The notes below the pieces were generated by a model. It worked only from the letters and a program-made list of their open reading frames with translations. It was not told the DNA's origin and made no database searches. A program made the position numbers and the translations under genes. A DNA stretch of 36,262 nucleotides, taken from contig JADLEX010000114.1 in the NCBI GenBank assembly GCA_020845895.1, positions 1-36,262 on the forward strand, written 5' to 3'. Origin of the DNA: Deltaproteobacteria bacterium. Its GTDB lineage: Bacteria > Lernaellota > Lernaellaia > JACKCT01. Shown here in pieces: positions 8,151 to 16,743 of the stretch (positions are counted from its first letter, which is position 1; every line of letters begins with the position of its first letter).

Positions 8151-8298
8151 GCGATTCCCCCGTCCTCGATGGGGATAGCCCCCGACGCGCCCGGCGTCAA
8201 GATTGCGGGCGATTCGGCCCGTGGTGGTTTCCCATCGGGCGCGCGAGCCGGTATCATCCGACGCACGACCGGACATCATCGCAGCGGATTCGATCCCG

Positions 8299-9675
8299 AT
8301 GAAATTCCCGCTTCATCCCGAAACACCGGCGCGACGCGCCCTCCTGATCCTGTGCGCGGCGCAGTTCGCGCTCTTCGCGCCCGCGCACGTCTTTCTGTTC
8401 GCCGCGATGATGCCGGCCGATATTCTGGTCGCGGCGGCGTTGACGGGCGCGATGTATCTGCTTTGGCGGCGCGGCGGACCGGTCTCCACTGCGATCCTCG
8501 GCGCGGCGCTCCTGCCCGTGTGGACGCCGCCCGCGATCCTGTATTTCGACGCCTATCCCTGGGCGTGCGTCGCGACCATCGTTGCGATCGCGGCGGCGGT
8601 CGTGGTCCTGCGACTGAGGCCGTTCGTGCGGGTGCTCACGGCCGCGCTCGTCTTCGCGGCGGGGATGGCGACGTGCACGCTTTGGACGATGCTTCCGCCC
8701 GGCGAGGGCGACCTTACGCGGATGCTCGATTCGCTCGGCGACGCCGGACGGCTCGTCTTCGAGGCGCGCACGCGGCCCGAGTACGACCACATCCGCCACG
8801 TGCGTCTCGACCCCACGCGACCGCGGCTCTTCGTCTCGCGCGGGTTCGACTGGGAATCGAAGCGCGACGGCGTCTTCGCGCTCGATCCCGCGACGGGAGC
8901 AATCACGCCGATCGGCGCGACGCCCGCGCAGGGGATGGCGATCGACGCCGAGCGCCGCCGCCTGATCGTCGGGCATTTTCGCATCGGCAAGCTCGTCGCC
9001 TACGACCTCGACACGCTCGCGCCCGTCGCCGACGCGCCGATCCGCCGTCCGATTCTCTTCATCCCCGATCGCGAGGGCCGCTCGTTCTTCATGCTCGGCG
9101 AGCGCCACCCCATGGTGACGCGCTGGGGCTTCGAGGGACTCTATCCCGTGGTGCCGTCGGCGAATCTCGGCCGGCTGCTCGCCGCGGACATGGCCGTCAG
9201 CGAGGAGCGGGGCGCCGCCTGGGCGGCATCGAACCTGATGAGCCCATTCAACCGCGTCGTCGAGATCGATCTCGACCGGCTTGCGATCCGCCGCGAGGCG
9301 TCGCTCGGTTTCGCGCCGACGCGCTCGATCGTCGTCGATGAGCGGCGCGGCGTGCTCTACCTCGCGCACCCGCTGCCCGGTTCGATCGAAGTGCTGGATC
9401 TCGCGGATCTGCGCCCGGTGCGTTCGCTGCCCGCGCCGACGGGGGTGTATCCGCTCGTTCACGATTCCGCGTCCGATTCTCTCTTCGTCGCGAGCTATTC
9501 CACGGGGCGGCTGATGCGTGTCGATGCTGAAACCGGCGCGGTGACGTGGAGTGCGTTCGTCGGGCGTCGTGCGCGCGGGCTGACGCTCGATGCCGCGCAA
9601 CGAAAACTCTACGGCACCAGCGCGCTCGGCGTATACGAGATCGATGTCGAAAAAATCGCACGCACGATGCCGTGA
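8299..9675 (+). CDS. Membrane-anchored beta-propeller (YVTN-like) protein
   Basis: This is a 458-residue protein. The start at 8299 gives MKFPLHPETPARRALLIL and leads straight into about four to five hydrophobic segments over residues 8-140. The rest (about 160-458) consists of repeated beta-blade units with patterns such as LDPTRPRLFVSRG, IDAERRRLIVGHF, VDERRGVLYLAHP, DSASDSLFVASYSTGRLMRVD and LDAAQRKLYGTSALGVYEID. This is the style of YVTN/NHL/SMP-30 propellers, which would sit outside the membrane. No catalytic residues can be assigned. It is transcribed away from the winged-helix-like gene and converges with the GH5 gene 12 bp downstream. The function is unknown. Confidence 0.8.
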   Translation: MKFPLHPETPARRALLILCAAQFALFAPAHVFLFAAMMPADILVAAALTGAMYLLWRRGGPVSTAILGAALLPVWTPPAILYFDAYPWACVATIVAIAAAVVVLRLRPFVRVLTAALVFAAGMATCTLWTMLPPGEGDLTRMLDSLGDAGRLVFEARTRPEYDHIRHVRLDPTRPRLFVSRGFDWESKRDGVFALDPATGAITPIGATPAQGMAIDAERRRLIVGHFRIGKLVAYDLDTLAPVADAPIRRPILFIPDREGRSFFMLGERHPMVTRWGFEGLYPVVPSANLGRLLAADMAVSEERGAAWAASNLMSPFNRVVEIDLDRLAIRREASLGFAPTRSIVVDERRGVLYLAHPLPGSIEVLDLADLRPVRSLPAPTGVYPLVHDSASDSLFVASYSTGRLMRVDAETGAVTWSAFVGRRARGLTLDAAQRKLYGTSALGVYEIDVEKIARTMP

Positions 9676-9687
9676 TGCGCGGCGCGC

Positions 9688-11259
9688 CTATTCCGCCGGT
9701 GCGATCACAATCGTGTGCTCCGCCTCGGCGGGGTTCGTCCAGATCGACATCACGCCGGTCGTTTCGTCGAGATCCCACGACCACGTGTCGCCCCCGTCGC
9801 TGACGTCGAGGGTCCAGCCGTCCGGATAATTGCGTTCCTCGGACAGGTAGATCTCGGTCGGCCCGGTCGTGCCCTCGCGGTTCCGAAATACGAGCGTGAA
9901 GACGCCCGTCGTGTCGTCGTATCCGTAGGAAATCGGCGTGCCGGCCACGGCGCGAGGATAGATCGACGCGATGCGCGCGTGGTGCGCCTCGTCGCCTGAC
10001 AGGAAGAACCCGCAGTCCCAAAACGTCCATCCGCTCGTCGTGCGCTCGAGCATACGCAACGCGGTGTTTTCCCAGAGGGCGCGATTGGCGTCGTCCGTCC
10101 AGCGCAGCATCGACCATTCGCCCGCGAGCACGGGCACGCGGTGCGCGGCGGCCTCGTTCGTGCGCAGGGTCTCCCAACGCGGCAGCGCGTGATCGACCTC
10201 GGGCACGTACCCACCGGTCACGTCGATGAGCAACGGATACAGGTGCGGGAAATACGCGAGACGCGCCTCGCCCGCGCGCGGATCGGCCAGCTCCGCGATG
10301 TACGACGGCCCGGCCTGATTGGCGATGAAGGCGTTGGGTTCGTAAAAGATCCAACCTTCGGGATCGGCCTCTCGGATGGCGTCGATCACGCGTTGTAGAA
10401 ACGGCGTGTAGACCGTTTCGTCGAACTGCCGATAACGCAGTAGTCCGCTGCCCTGCCACGGCTCGTTCATGATGTCGTAGCCCAAAACAGCGGGATGGTC
10501 CTTGAATCGATCGGCGACATGCGCCCACATCGCGCCGTAGGCGTCCTGCAGTTCCGGGTGCGCGTCGTAATCCCAGAAGTTGTCCCACGCGCGCATGATG
10601 TCGGGGGAGAGGTAGTTGAACGCCCAGTTGCCCAGCATCGTCGCGAAGTCGACGAACGGCATGCCATCGGTCATGGTGGCCCACTCGGGCGCGCCGTCCG
10701 AGTCCTCATTGCGATTGGGATCGCTCGCGAAGGGCCCCCAAACGTCCTGGTGCATGTCGAGCACGACATACATCCCCGCGTCGGCGAGCGTGTCGAGCCA
10801 GTCCTCCACTGCGTCGAGGTAGGCGTCGTTGTAAACGCCCTGCTGTTCCTCGATGCGCGCCCAGAAGATCAGGTAGCGCATGAAGTTGAAGCCATAGACC
10901 GCGCCGAAATCGAGCGCTTCCTGCTCGGTGCGGTTCGGCAGACCGGATTCGCCCTTGGCGTTTCCGTCGAAGTTGCAGCCGTGCAGGATCAGCGCGCGGC
11001 CCTGTTCGTCGCGGATGTATTTCCAGTCTTCGTTGTCGGTGTCGTCATCTGTCGCATCGTCGTCCGGCAGGGGCGGCCACGTGTCGTCGTCCGCGTCGTC
11101 GTCCGACACATCGTCGTCGCCCGCGTCATCATCCTCCATATCGTCATCGACATTCGAATCATTGTCGCCGTCCGATCCGTCGGCGCAAGCGACTCCAATC
11201 AGACACAACAGCGCTAGAACGAAAACCATGCCGTATCGCCCGTAAATCCGACCACGCAT
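9688..11259 (-). CDS. GH5 endoglycoceramidase-like glycoside hydrolase, lipoprotein with Asp-rich linker
   Basis: This is a 523-residue protein. The start at 11259 has GGAGG eight bases upstream and opens a signal peptide ending at Cys25 (GVAC), a likely lipid anchor. Residues about 28-76 are an extreme Asp-rich linker, with runs of DDD separated by single residues and a WPPLP insert. The catalytic domain follows: HGCNFDG, GFNFMRYLIFWARIE, VVLDMHQD, then the acid/base Glu266 in YDIMNEPWQG and the nucleophile Glu381 in LAGEWS. These are standard GH5 (clan A) features, and the LIFWARIE and MHQD context is that of endoglycosylceramidases. A C-terminal beta-sandwich follows (about 440-523). It probably cleaves extracellular glycolipid or oligosaccharide at the cell surface. 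A possible promoter (TTCCTT, 17 nt, TATCAT) lies in the 64-bp gap after the upstream reductase gene. Confidence 0.88.
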   Translation of the reverse strand: MRGRIYGRYGMVFVLALLCLIGVACADGSDGDNDSNVDDDMEDDDAGDDDVSDDDADDDTWPPLPDDDATDDDTDNEDWKYIRDEQGRALILHGCNFDGNAKGESGLPNRTEQEALDFGAVYGFNFMRYLIFWARIEEQQGVYNDAYLDAVEDWLDTLADAGMYVVLDMHQDVWGPFASDPNRNEDSDGAPEWATMTDGMPFVDFATMLGNWAFNYLSPDIMRAWDNFWDYDAHPELQDAYGAMWAHVADRFKDHPAVLGYDIMNEPWQGSGLLRYRQFDETVYTPFLQRVIDAIREADPEGWIFYEPNAFIANQAGPSYIAELADPRAGEARLAYFPHLYPLLIDVTGGYVPEVDHALPRWETLRTNEAAAHRVPVLAGEWSMLRWTDDANRALWENTALRMLERTTSGWTFWDCGFFLSGDEAHHARIASIYPRAVAGTPISYGYDDTTGVFTLVFRNREGTTGPTEIYLSEERNYPDGWTLDVSDGGDTWSWDLDETTGVMSIWTNPAEAEHTIVIAPAE

Positions 11260-11323
11260 CGATCCGACCTCCGTCACGGTGCGTCGATGATATCCGCGCG
11301 GCGGGGCGGAAGGAATGCGTCTC

Positions 11324-13357
11324 CTACGCAATCGCCCACGCGGCCTGAAATCCGTCCTCGATGGCGTCGATGGCGCGGCGCGGGGCCTTGGCATCGCCGA
11401 TCGCCTGAACCGGCAAGCCGGCGTCGGTGAACTGCTCGACCAGCGCGTTATCCGCCACGTGGCCCACGGCGATCACGACGTTTTTGCACGGGATCAATTC
11501 TTCGATACTTTCGGGCGACTGCACGCGCACGCCCTCGGCCTCGATCGCCAGCACCTTGGTCTTCTTACGCACATCGACGCGCAGGCGCTTGAGGTCCTGC
11601 ATCATCGTCCAGCGCGTGGACTTGCCGATGTCCTCGCCCACTTTGCCCAGCATCTCGACGATCGACACGGTGCGCACGGGGCGATTCAGCAAGTCCTTCA
11701 CGCGCTCGGCGCTCTCGGCCTTCGACTCGATCAGGAACGCGGCGATCTCGGGGGAGGGCATGCCCTCGTGCGCGAGGAATAGGGCCGTCTCGCAGCCCAC
11801 CGCGCCGCCGCCCACGATGACCGTGTCGCCGTAACAACGCACTCGCCCGAGCAGCACGTCGCGCGCGAGAAAGACGTTCGCCAACTTCGCGTCGCGGGCA
11901 AACGCGGGAACCACCGGGCGCGTGCCGGTCGCGACGAGCACGAGGTCGGGCGCGAGCGAGCGGACGAGGCCGACGTCGGCCTCCTCGCCGAGGCGGACGT
12001 CGACGCCGAGATCCGTGAGCGCGTGCCGGTGGTAGTCCGCGAGTTCGAGAAACTCCGCGCGTCCCGGAGGCGCGGCGCACAGGTGCAGCGCCCCGCCGAG
12101 CCGGTCGGATTTTTCGAAGAGCGTGACACGGTGACCGCGCTCGGCGGCCACGCGCGCGGCCTCGCACCCGGCGGGCCCGCCACCGACGACCACGACGCGC
12201 TTGGGTGTCGCGACGTGCGTCGCGGCGGAGAATCGCCCCTCGCGCCCGGCGCGATAGTTCGCCAGACAGTTCACGTCCTCGCCGGTGAAGACGTGGTCGA
12301 AGCAGCCCTGATTGCATCCGATGCATTTGCGGATGAGGTGGAATTTTCCCGCGCGCGCCTTGTTCGGAAACTCGGGATCGGCGATGGACGCGCGCGCCAT
12401 GCCGACGAGGTCGGCGAGGTCCTGACGCAGGATGTCCTCGCCGATGCGCGGATCGTTGATGCGGTTGCACGCGACGACGGGCACGCCGACCTTTTGCCTG
12501 ATGCCGTGCGCGAGGTGCACGAACGCGCCGCGCGGCACGCCCATGGTGAGCTGCGGCACGCGCGACTCGTGCCAGCCGCCGGTCACGTCGAAGGCGTCCA
12601 CGCCCGCCTGCTCGAAGAGCACGCACGCCTCCGCGGATTCGACATTGGTGTGCCCGCCCGGCACGAGGTCCGCGCCCGCGACGCGCATGAAGATGGGGTA
12701 GTCGTCGCCGACCGCCACGCGGACGCGGCGGATCGTCTCGACGCCGAATCGCGCGCGGTTCTCGAACGAGCCGCCGTATTCGTCCTCGCGCTTGTTCGTC
12801 ACGGGCGAAAGAAACTGCGGAATGAGATAACCCGCGCTGCCGATGATCTCGACGAGGTCGAAGCCCGCGGCCTTGATGCGCGCGGCGGCGTCGGCGAACC
12901 GCTGCTGGAACACGGGGATCTCGGCGAGTTCCAGCGCGCGCGGCGTTTCGGGGTTGAAGTCGGAGCCGAAAGCCGACGGCGCGACCGGCTGCATGCCCGT
13001 GAGCCAGGACATGGCATAGCGCCCTGCGTGATAGAGCTGGGCGCCGAGGATCACGGTGGGGTCGGTCTTCTTCATCTCCTCCACGAATCGCGCGAGCCCC
13101 GGGATGAAGCGGTCCTCGTGCGCGCCGATCATCAGCGGCATGCCGCCTTCGACGTCGATCGGGCACCCGCCGACAATGATGAGGCCGACGCCGCCCGCCA
13201 CGCGCTCGCGGTAGAAGTCGATGAGCTGGTCGGTCACGACCTGCTGCGGCGTGTAATTGAGGTGCATCGCGGTCATCACGATGCGGTTCTTGAGCGTGAC
13301 GTTTTTGATGCGAAGCGGCGAAAAAAGTCGGTCGCAGGTGGAGGGAAGGTGCGTCAT
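11324..13357 (-). CDS. NADH:flavin oxidoreductase / 2,4-dienoyl-CoA reductase family (FadH-like)
   Basis: This 677-residue protein has the usual FadH/trimethylamine dehydrogenase architecture. Residues 1-340 form an old-yellow-enzyme FMN barrel, with the hallmark GYLIPQFLSPVTNKR, EYGGSFENRARF and the GMARASIADPEF phosphate-binding end. A [4Fe-4S] site is formed by Cys345, Cys348, Cys352 and Cys364 (CIGCNQGC then C after 11 residues). Two nucleotide-binding parts follow: GGGPAGCEAARVAAERG for FAD (from about 392) and VGGGAVGCETALFLA for NAD(P)H. The enzyme reduces an activated C=C bond or related substrate in the cytoplasm; the exact substrate is not clear. The ATG at 13357 gives the family-standard N-terminus (RLFSPLRIKN), with GGGGAT upstream. 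It is divergent from the VapBC genes. Confidence 0.92.
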   Translation of the reverse strand: MTHLPSTCDRLFSPLRIKNVTLKNRIVMTAMHLNYTPQQVVTDQLIDFYRERVAGGVGLIIVGGCPIDVEGGMPLMIGAHEDRFIPGLARFVEEMKKTDPTVILGAQLYHAGRYAMSWLTGMQPVAPSAFGSDFNPETPRALELAEIPVFQQRFADAAARIKAAGFDLVEIIGSAGYLIPQFLSPVTNKREDEYGGSFENRARFGVETIRRVRVAVGDDYPIFMRVAGADLVPGGHTNVESAEACVLFEQAGVDAFDVTGGWHESRVPQLTMGVPRGAFVHLAHGIRQKVGVPVVACNRINDPRIGEDILRQDLADLVGMARASIADPEFPNKARAGKFHLIRKCIGCNQGCFDHVFTGEDVNCLANYRAGREGRFSAATHVATPKRVVVVGGGPAGCEAARVAAERGHRVTLFEKSDRLGGALHLCAAPPGRAEFLELADYHRHALTDLGVDVRLGEEADVGLVRSLAPDLVLVATGTRPVVPAFARDAKLANVFLARDVLLGRVRCYGDTVIVGGGAVGCETALFLAHEGMPSPEIAAFLIESKAESAERVKDLLNRPVRTVSIVEMLGKVGEDIGKSTRWTMMQDLKRLRVDVRKKTKVLAIEAEGVRVQSPESIEELIPCKNVVIAVGHVADNALVEQFTDAGLPVQAIGDAKAPRRAIDAIEDGFQAAWAIA

Positions 13358-13468
13358 GGCGTGATCCCCAGGGAAATGTGCATCGCGGACTTCCGAAACG
13401 GATGTCGGTGTCCTTATATCAGGTTGCGGCTCGCGTGGCACGGGGAATTTCGGGCCACACGGCGCGGC

Positions 13469-13504
13469 TTGACGTGCCCATGACGCCGGTAATACTCTTA
13501 CCGG
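13469..13504 (+). promoter_or_regulatory. Promoter and palindromic operator of the vapBC-type pair
   Basis: A -35 TTGACG at 13469-13474 is followed by a -10-like TAATAC at 13490-13495 (spacing 15) or TACTCT at 13493-13498 (spacing 18). The -10 is embedded in a perfect 7-bp inverted repeat, CCGGTAA (13486-13492) and TTACCGG (13498-13504), with a 5-bp spacer. A palindrome over the -10 fits autorepression by the AbrB-type antitoxin encoded 19 bp downstream. Confidence 0.55.
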
Positions 13505-13522
13505 TAAGAATTGGAGGACGCC

Positions 13523-13756
13523 GTGCGGATCACATCGAAGGGGCAAGTCACGATCCCTCAGGAAATCCGGGAGAAGCTGGGGTTGCTGCCGCTGACCGAG
13601 GTGGATTTCATCATCGACGGGCAGGCGGCGAAGATCGTTCGGGCGAAGAAGCGAAAAAAGGCCGCGCGCGGGGAGTCGATCGTCGCACGTATCCGCGGAA
13701 CCGCCGCCGAAGGGATGACGACCGACCAGATCATGGCGCTCACGCGCGGCGAATGA
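13523..13756 (+). CDS. AbrB/MazE-family antitoxin (VapB type)
   Basis: This 77-residue protein opens with the AbrB/SpoVT swapped-hairpin signature VRITSKGQVTIPQEIREKLG. It starts with GTG at 13523, preceded by GGAGG at 13513-13517 with a 5-nt spacer; an in-frame TTG at 13511 overlaps this site and is not the start. The N-terminal half binds DNA as a dimer. The C-terminal tail (GTAAEGMTTDQIMALTRGE) is the usual toxin-neutralising part. The stop overlaps the PIN-domain gene by four bases (ATGA), the typical antitoxin-first arrangement. It probably represses its own promoter together with the toxin. Confidence 0.92.
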   Translation: MRITSKGQVTIPQEIREKLGLLPLTEVDFIIDGQAAKIVRAKKRKKAARGESIVARIRGTAAEGMTTDQIMALTRGE

Positions 13757-14166
13757 ACCCCGTTCTCGTCGACAGCAATGTGATCCTGGACATCGCGACC
13801 GAAGACCCGCAATGGTCCTCTTGGTCGAGTGCGGCGTTGGCGCGCGTCGGCGAAAATTCTCGGCTCGTCGTCAACGCGGTCGTGTTCGCCGAGGTGTCGG
13901 TCGGTTACGCATCGATCGAGCTTCTGAACGACGTTCTTTCTCCCGACGTGTTCCGCCGCGAAGCCATTCCCTTCGAGGCCGCTTTTCTCGCGGGCAAGGT
14001 CTTCGAGACGTACCGCCGACGCGGGGGCGTAAGGACTTCACCGCTGCCGGACTTCTTCATCGGCGCCCATGCGGCGGTCGCCGGTTATCGTCTGCTCACG
14101 CGGGACGCCAGGCGGTACCGGACGTGCTTTCCGACCGTCGAACTGATCGTGCCCGCGAATCCATGA
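13753..14166 (+). CDS. PIN-domain ribonuclease toxin (VapC type)
   Basis: This 137-residue protein is of normal VapC length. The acidic metal-binding residues are Asp7 (VLVDSNVILD), Glu47 (VFAEVSVG), Asp100 (PLPDFFIGAHA) and Asp118 (LLTRDARRYRTCFP), which together form a complete PIN active site. VapC toxins cut specific RNAs, often initiator tRNA or 23S rRNA; the target here cannot be told. Translation is coupled to the antitoxin by an ATGA overlap. No sign of truncation or inactivation is visible. Confidence 0.93.
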   Translation: MNPVLVDSNVILDIATEDPQWSSWSSAALARVGENSRLVVNAVVFAEVSVGYASIELLNDVLSPDVFRREAIPFEAAFLAGKVFETYRRRGGVRTSPLPDFFIGAHAAVAGYRLLTRDARRYRTCFPTVELIVPANP

Positions 14167-14235
14167 GCGCACGCCGGGGCTTGCCCTCGGCGCGCGAATC
14201 GGCCACTAGTGGAGTTCCACGCGAGGAGGAATGCC

Positions 14236-14667
14236 ATGGTTGACGAACTCTCGATTTACGTGCCCGACCGCGCCGGCGAGCTCGCCCGCATCCTGCAACT
14301 GCTCAAGACCGCCGACGTCAACATCCTCGGCCTGACGATCGACGAGGTGCAGTCCGTCAGCATTGCGCGGTTCATCGTCGATGCTCCCGAGATTGCTCAA
14401 AACGCCCTGGAGGATAAAAACTACACTGTCAGCGTCTCCAAGGTTTTCACGGTGCGTCTCGCGCACGCCCCCGGCGCGCTGCACGGCATCGTCGCCACGC
14501 TCGCCAAGGCGAAGATCAACATTCGCTACATCTATGTGATGCAGCAGAAGAACAGCCTCGACCCCGTCATCGTTCTTCGCGTGCCGCCGCGACAAGAGAA
14601 GGACACCAAGGACGTGCTCGAAAAGAACAAGTTCGCGCACGTGCGTCTGAAGGACCTGATGGCGTAG
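14236..14667 (+). CDS. Tandem ACT-domain protein
   Basis: This 143-residue protein is made of two ACT domains, about residues 1-66 (ELSIYVPDRAGELARILQLLKTADVNILGL) and 70-143 (VFTVRLAHAPGALHGIVATLAKAKINIRYIYV). The hallmark Gly-Glu-Leu and Gly-Ala-Leu turns between strand 1 and helix 1 are present in both. ACT pairs bind small ligands, usually amino acids, and regulate metabolism. The start is the ATG at 14236 with AGGAGG just upstream; a GTG at 14209 is in frame but has no Shine-Dalgarno. No enzyme domain is attached. In other genomes such stand-alone proteins are often found near phenylacetate-CoA ligase or acetolactate genes, but none is nearby here. The specific ligand is unknown. Confidence 0.85.
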   Translation: MVDELSIYVPDRAGELARILQLLKTADVNILGLTIDEVQSVSIARFIVDAPEIAQNALEDKNYTVSVSKVFTVRLAHAPGALHGIVATLAKAKINIRYIYVMQQKNSLDPVIVLRVPPRQEKDTKDVLEKNKFAHVRLKDLMA

Positions 14668-14688
14668 AGCGATCTCAGGAGATAGCGC

Positions 14689-16494
14689 GTGAATTCCGGC
14701 AGCTGCCGACTCCGGCTCGCCCGTGTCGGCCTTTGGCTGACGGTCGCGCTGTGCGCCTGCGACGCCCCCCAAGCCGTCGCGCCCATTCCTCCGGGATACG
14801 AAACGGCGACCTACGAGGCGCGGGTCAATCGCGCGCACGAGATCGTGCGTGACGCCGTCGCGACGAAAAATCCCGGGTCGCTCGCGGATGCCGAAGCCCT
14901 GCTGCGTTCCGCGATCGCGATGAATCCCGATCAGGCCATGGCGTACGAATTCCTCGGAGCGTTTCACATGACGGCGGCGGAATTCGCAACGGACGCCGCC
15001 GAAAAACGGTCTCATGCCAAAGAGGCGCGGACGGCGTACGAAAACGCCGCGCGGATCGAACCGAATGCGGCGAAGCACCAGATCGCGCTGGGACGTTGCG
15101 CGGCGGCTCTCGACGACTACGCGCGGGCGCGACGCTTCTTCCTGCGGGCGCTCGATCTCGACGAAAACCAAATCACGCTGCTCGTGGATCTGGCGTGGTT
15201 TGACTACAAAGAGGATCGGCTCGCCGAAGCGGAGCCGCGGCTGCGTGAATATTTGCGTCGAGTGAAACCGGGCGACGATCCCATCAACGAAATCCGGGCG
15301 AAGGAATTTCTGGGCCGAATCCTGACGCGCACGCACCACGAGGGCGAGGCGCAAATCTGGCTGGAGGACTCCGCACGCCAGTACGATGCGTGGCTCGCGG
15401 AGCACGGAAATTTCAACTACTGGGGCTGCCCCTACCAGGCGCTCGGCAAGCTCTACTCGAAGACCGGCGACTACGACGCCGAGACCGAGATGATGGTGAA
15501 ATCGGCCGAGCAGGAGGCTTTTCGAGTCGGGATGCAGCGCGACGCCGCGATTCGGCTTTATCGGATCGGCGATTACGAACGATCGCTCGCGTTTTTCGAT
15601 CGCGCCGTCGATCTCGAGGGCCGAGCCGAGGACCGCCTCGCGAAAGCCCTCGTGCTGCTGGCGCTGCGCCGTTACGGCGAGGCGGAGGAGATCGTTCGAG
15701 AATTCGGTTCCGACCGGACGGTCGCATCGTGGCTCGGCCTTCCCGCTTGGCTCGGCAAGTCCGTGGTGGAAGGGCATCTTGCGCTCGTGCACAAGGATTT
15801 CGCCCTGTCGCGTGAGCGCTTCGTGTCGGCGACGCGGGAGATTTCGCCTGGCGCATGGTGGTTTGCGCGCAGCGCTCGCGACGAGTACTGGTCCACGATT
15901 CCGTTCCTGCACGAAATGGGACTGCTCGGGCTCGCGTGGACGGCGTCCAACGAAGCGCGGCACGACGAGGCGATCGCGGCGTACGACCGCATCCTCGCCG
16001 TTGTGCCCGGGCATCTGCTTGCAATGCTGGGCAAGGGCAATGCGCTCGCGGGATTGCAAAGGATGGACGAGGCCGAGGCCGTTTTTCGCAGCGTCCTCAC
16101 GCACTATCCTGAGAACAAGTACGCGATCACGGAACTCGGGATCATTCGCTACAACAAGGGCGAACTCGACGCGGCACAACACGACTTCGAGCTGGCCGTC
16201 GAAAAAGACCCGACCGGATACACTTGCCCCTACGAGGGTCTTGGACTCGTGTATCTACGCCGTGGCGAAGACGAAAAGGCGAAGACGTTTCTGACGAAGG
16301 CCATCGAGATCGATCCCGACATCGAATACAAAAAGTACAACGCGCTCGCCCGCATCTACATGAAGGAAGGACGGTTCGACGAGGCGGCGCGTCTCCTGGA
16401 GAAGTCGATCAGCAACTATCCTCACGACGACGAATCCGCGCGGTTATCGCGTGAACTTGAGAGCCTTCGCGGGGCGCGGCTCTCCGTTCCGTGA
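14689..16494 (+). CDS. TPR-repeat lipoprotein
   Basis: This 601-residue protein starts with GTG at 14689 and AGGAG upstream. The N-terminal 24 residues form a lipoprotein signal with Cys24 (ALCAC). The remainder is built from tetratricopeptide repeats. Clear units are NPGSLADAEALLRSAIAMNPDQAMAYEFLG (split), RHDEAIAAYDRILAVVPGHLLAMLGKG, RMDEAEAVFRSVLTHYPENKYAITELG, ELDAAQHDFELAVEKDP and EDEKAKTFLTKAIEIDPD. The central part (about 250-400) is more divergent. TPR lipoproteins serve as protein-binding scaffolds at the envelope, and no catalytic motif is seen. It lies 21 nt after the ACT gene and may share its transcript. No relation to the downstream molybdoenzyme operon can be shown, because that operon has its own promoter. 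Confidence 0.85.
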   Translation: MNSGSCRLRLARVGLWLTVALCACDAPQAVAPIPPGYETATYEARVNRAHEIVRDAVATKNPGSLADAEALLRSAIAMNPDQAMAYEFLGAFHMTAAEFATDAAEKRSHAKEARTAYENAARIEPNAAKHQIALGRCAAALDDYARARRFFLRALDLDENQITLLVDLAWFDYKEDRLAEAEPRLREYLRRVKPGDDPINEIRAKEFLGRILTRTHHEGEAQIWLEDSARQYDAWLAEHGNFNYWGCPYQALGKLYSKTGDYDAETEMMVKSAEQEAFRVGMQRDAAIRLYRIGDYERSLAFFDRAVDLEGRAEDRLAKALVLLALRRYGEAEEIVREFGSDRTVASWLGLPAWLGKSVVEGHLALVHKDFALSRERFVSATREISPGAWWFARSARDEYWSTIPFLHEMGLLGLAWTASNEARHDEAIAAYDRILAVVPGHLLAMLGKGNALAGLQRMDEAEAVFRSVLTHYPENKYAITELGIIRYNKGELDAAQHDFELAVEKDPTGYTCPYEGLGLVYLRRGEDEKAKTFLTKAIEIDPDIEYKKYNALARIYMKEGRFDEAARLLEKSISNYPHDDESARLSRELESLRGARLSVP

Positions 16495-16562
16495 GCGCGA
16501 CATCGTGCGCTCGTTTCCTCGGCAACTCCCGACCGGTTAGTCGCTCGCGCAATTCGCGGGAG

Positions 16563-16578
16563 TTTGACTCACGTCAAA
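16563..16578 (+). promoter_or_regulatory. Crp/Fnr-family binding site (TTGAC-N4-GTCAA)
   Basis: The site reads TTTGAC-TCAC-GTCAAA, a perfect 6+6 palindrome around a 4-bp spacer. It matches the half-site form used by FNR, DNR/NnrR and HcpR-type regulators, which respond to oxygen, NO or nitrosative stress. Its centre (16570.5) lies exactly 41.5 bp upstream of the start point predicted from the -10 at 16600-16605. This is class II activation geometry. It lies 166 nt before the alpha-subunit start codon. Confidence 0.75.
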
Positions 16579-16596
16579 TGCCCGGCGATACTCCCG

Positions 16597-16605
16597 TGCG
16601 ATAAC
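16597..16605 (+). promoter_or_regulatory. Extended -10 promoter of the molybdoenzyme operon
   Basis: The sequence TGC-GATAAC has an extended -10 TG motif and a hexamer matching TATAAT at four of six positions. It predicts a start near 16612. There is no recognisable -35, as expected when a Crp/Fnr protein bound at -41.5 replaces it. The leader to the ATG would be about 132 nt. Confidence 0.5.
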
Positions 16606-16743
16606 GCTCGCGACGGAACACGTCGTGTTGTTGATTTCGTCCTGCCGCGTCGATGCCCGTCGACGGCGTCAGGGCGCTTCGGGTTTCCAGGGTCCGATAT
16701 CGTTCTACAGGTCCGACATCGCATCGCGATCGCGGGAGGCGAC

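Noticed and set aside
14206-16182. A 658-codon minus-strand frame opposite the ACT and TPR genes
   Set aside because: The plus strand has ribosome-binding sites, a lipoprotein signal and TPR repeats. The antisense frame shows none of these.
16564-16743. Upstream in-frame extension of the alpha subunit (60 codons)
   Set aside because: It would overlap the Crp/Fnr site and promoter and would bury the Tat signal. The ATG at 16744 has a good Shine-Dalgarno.
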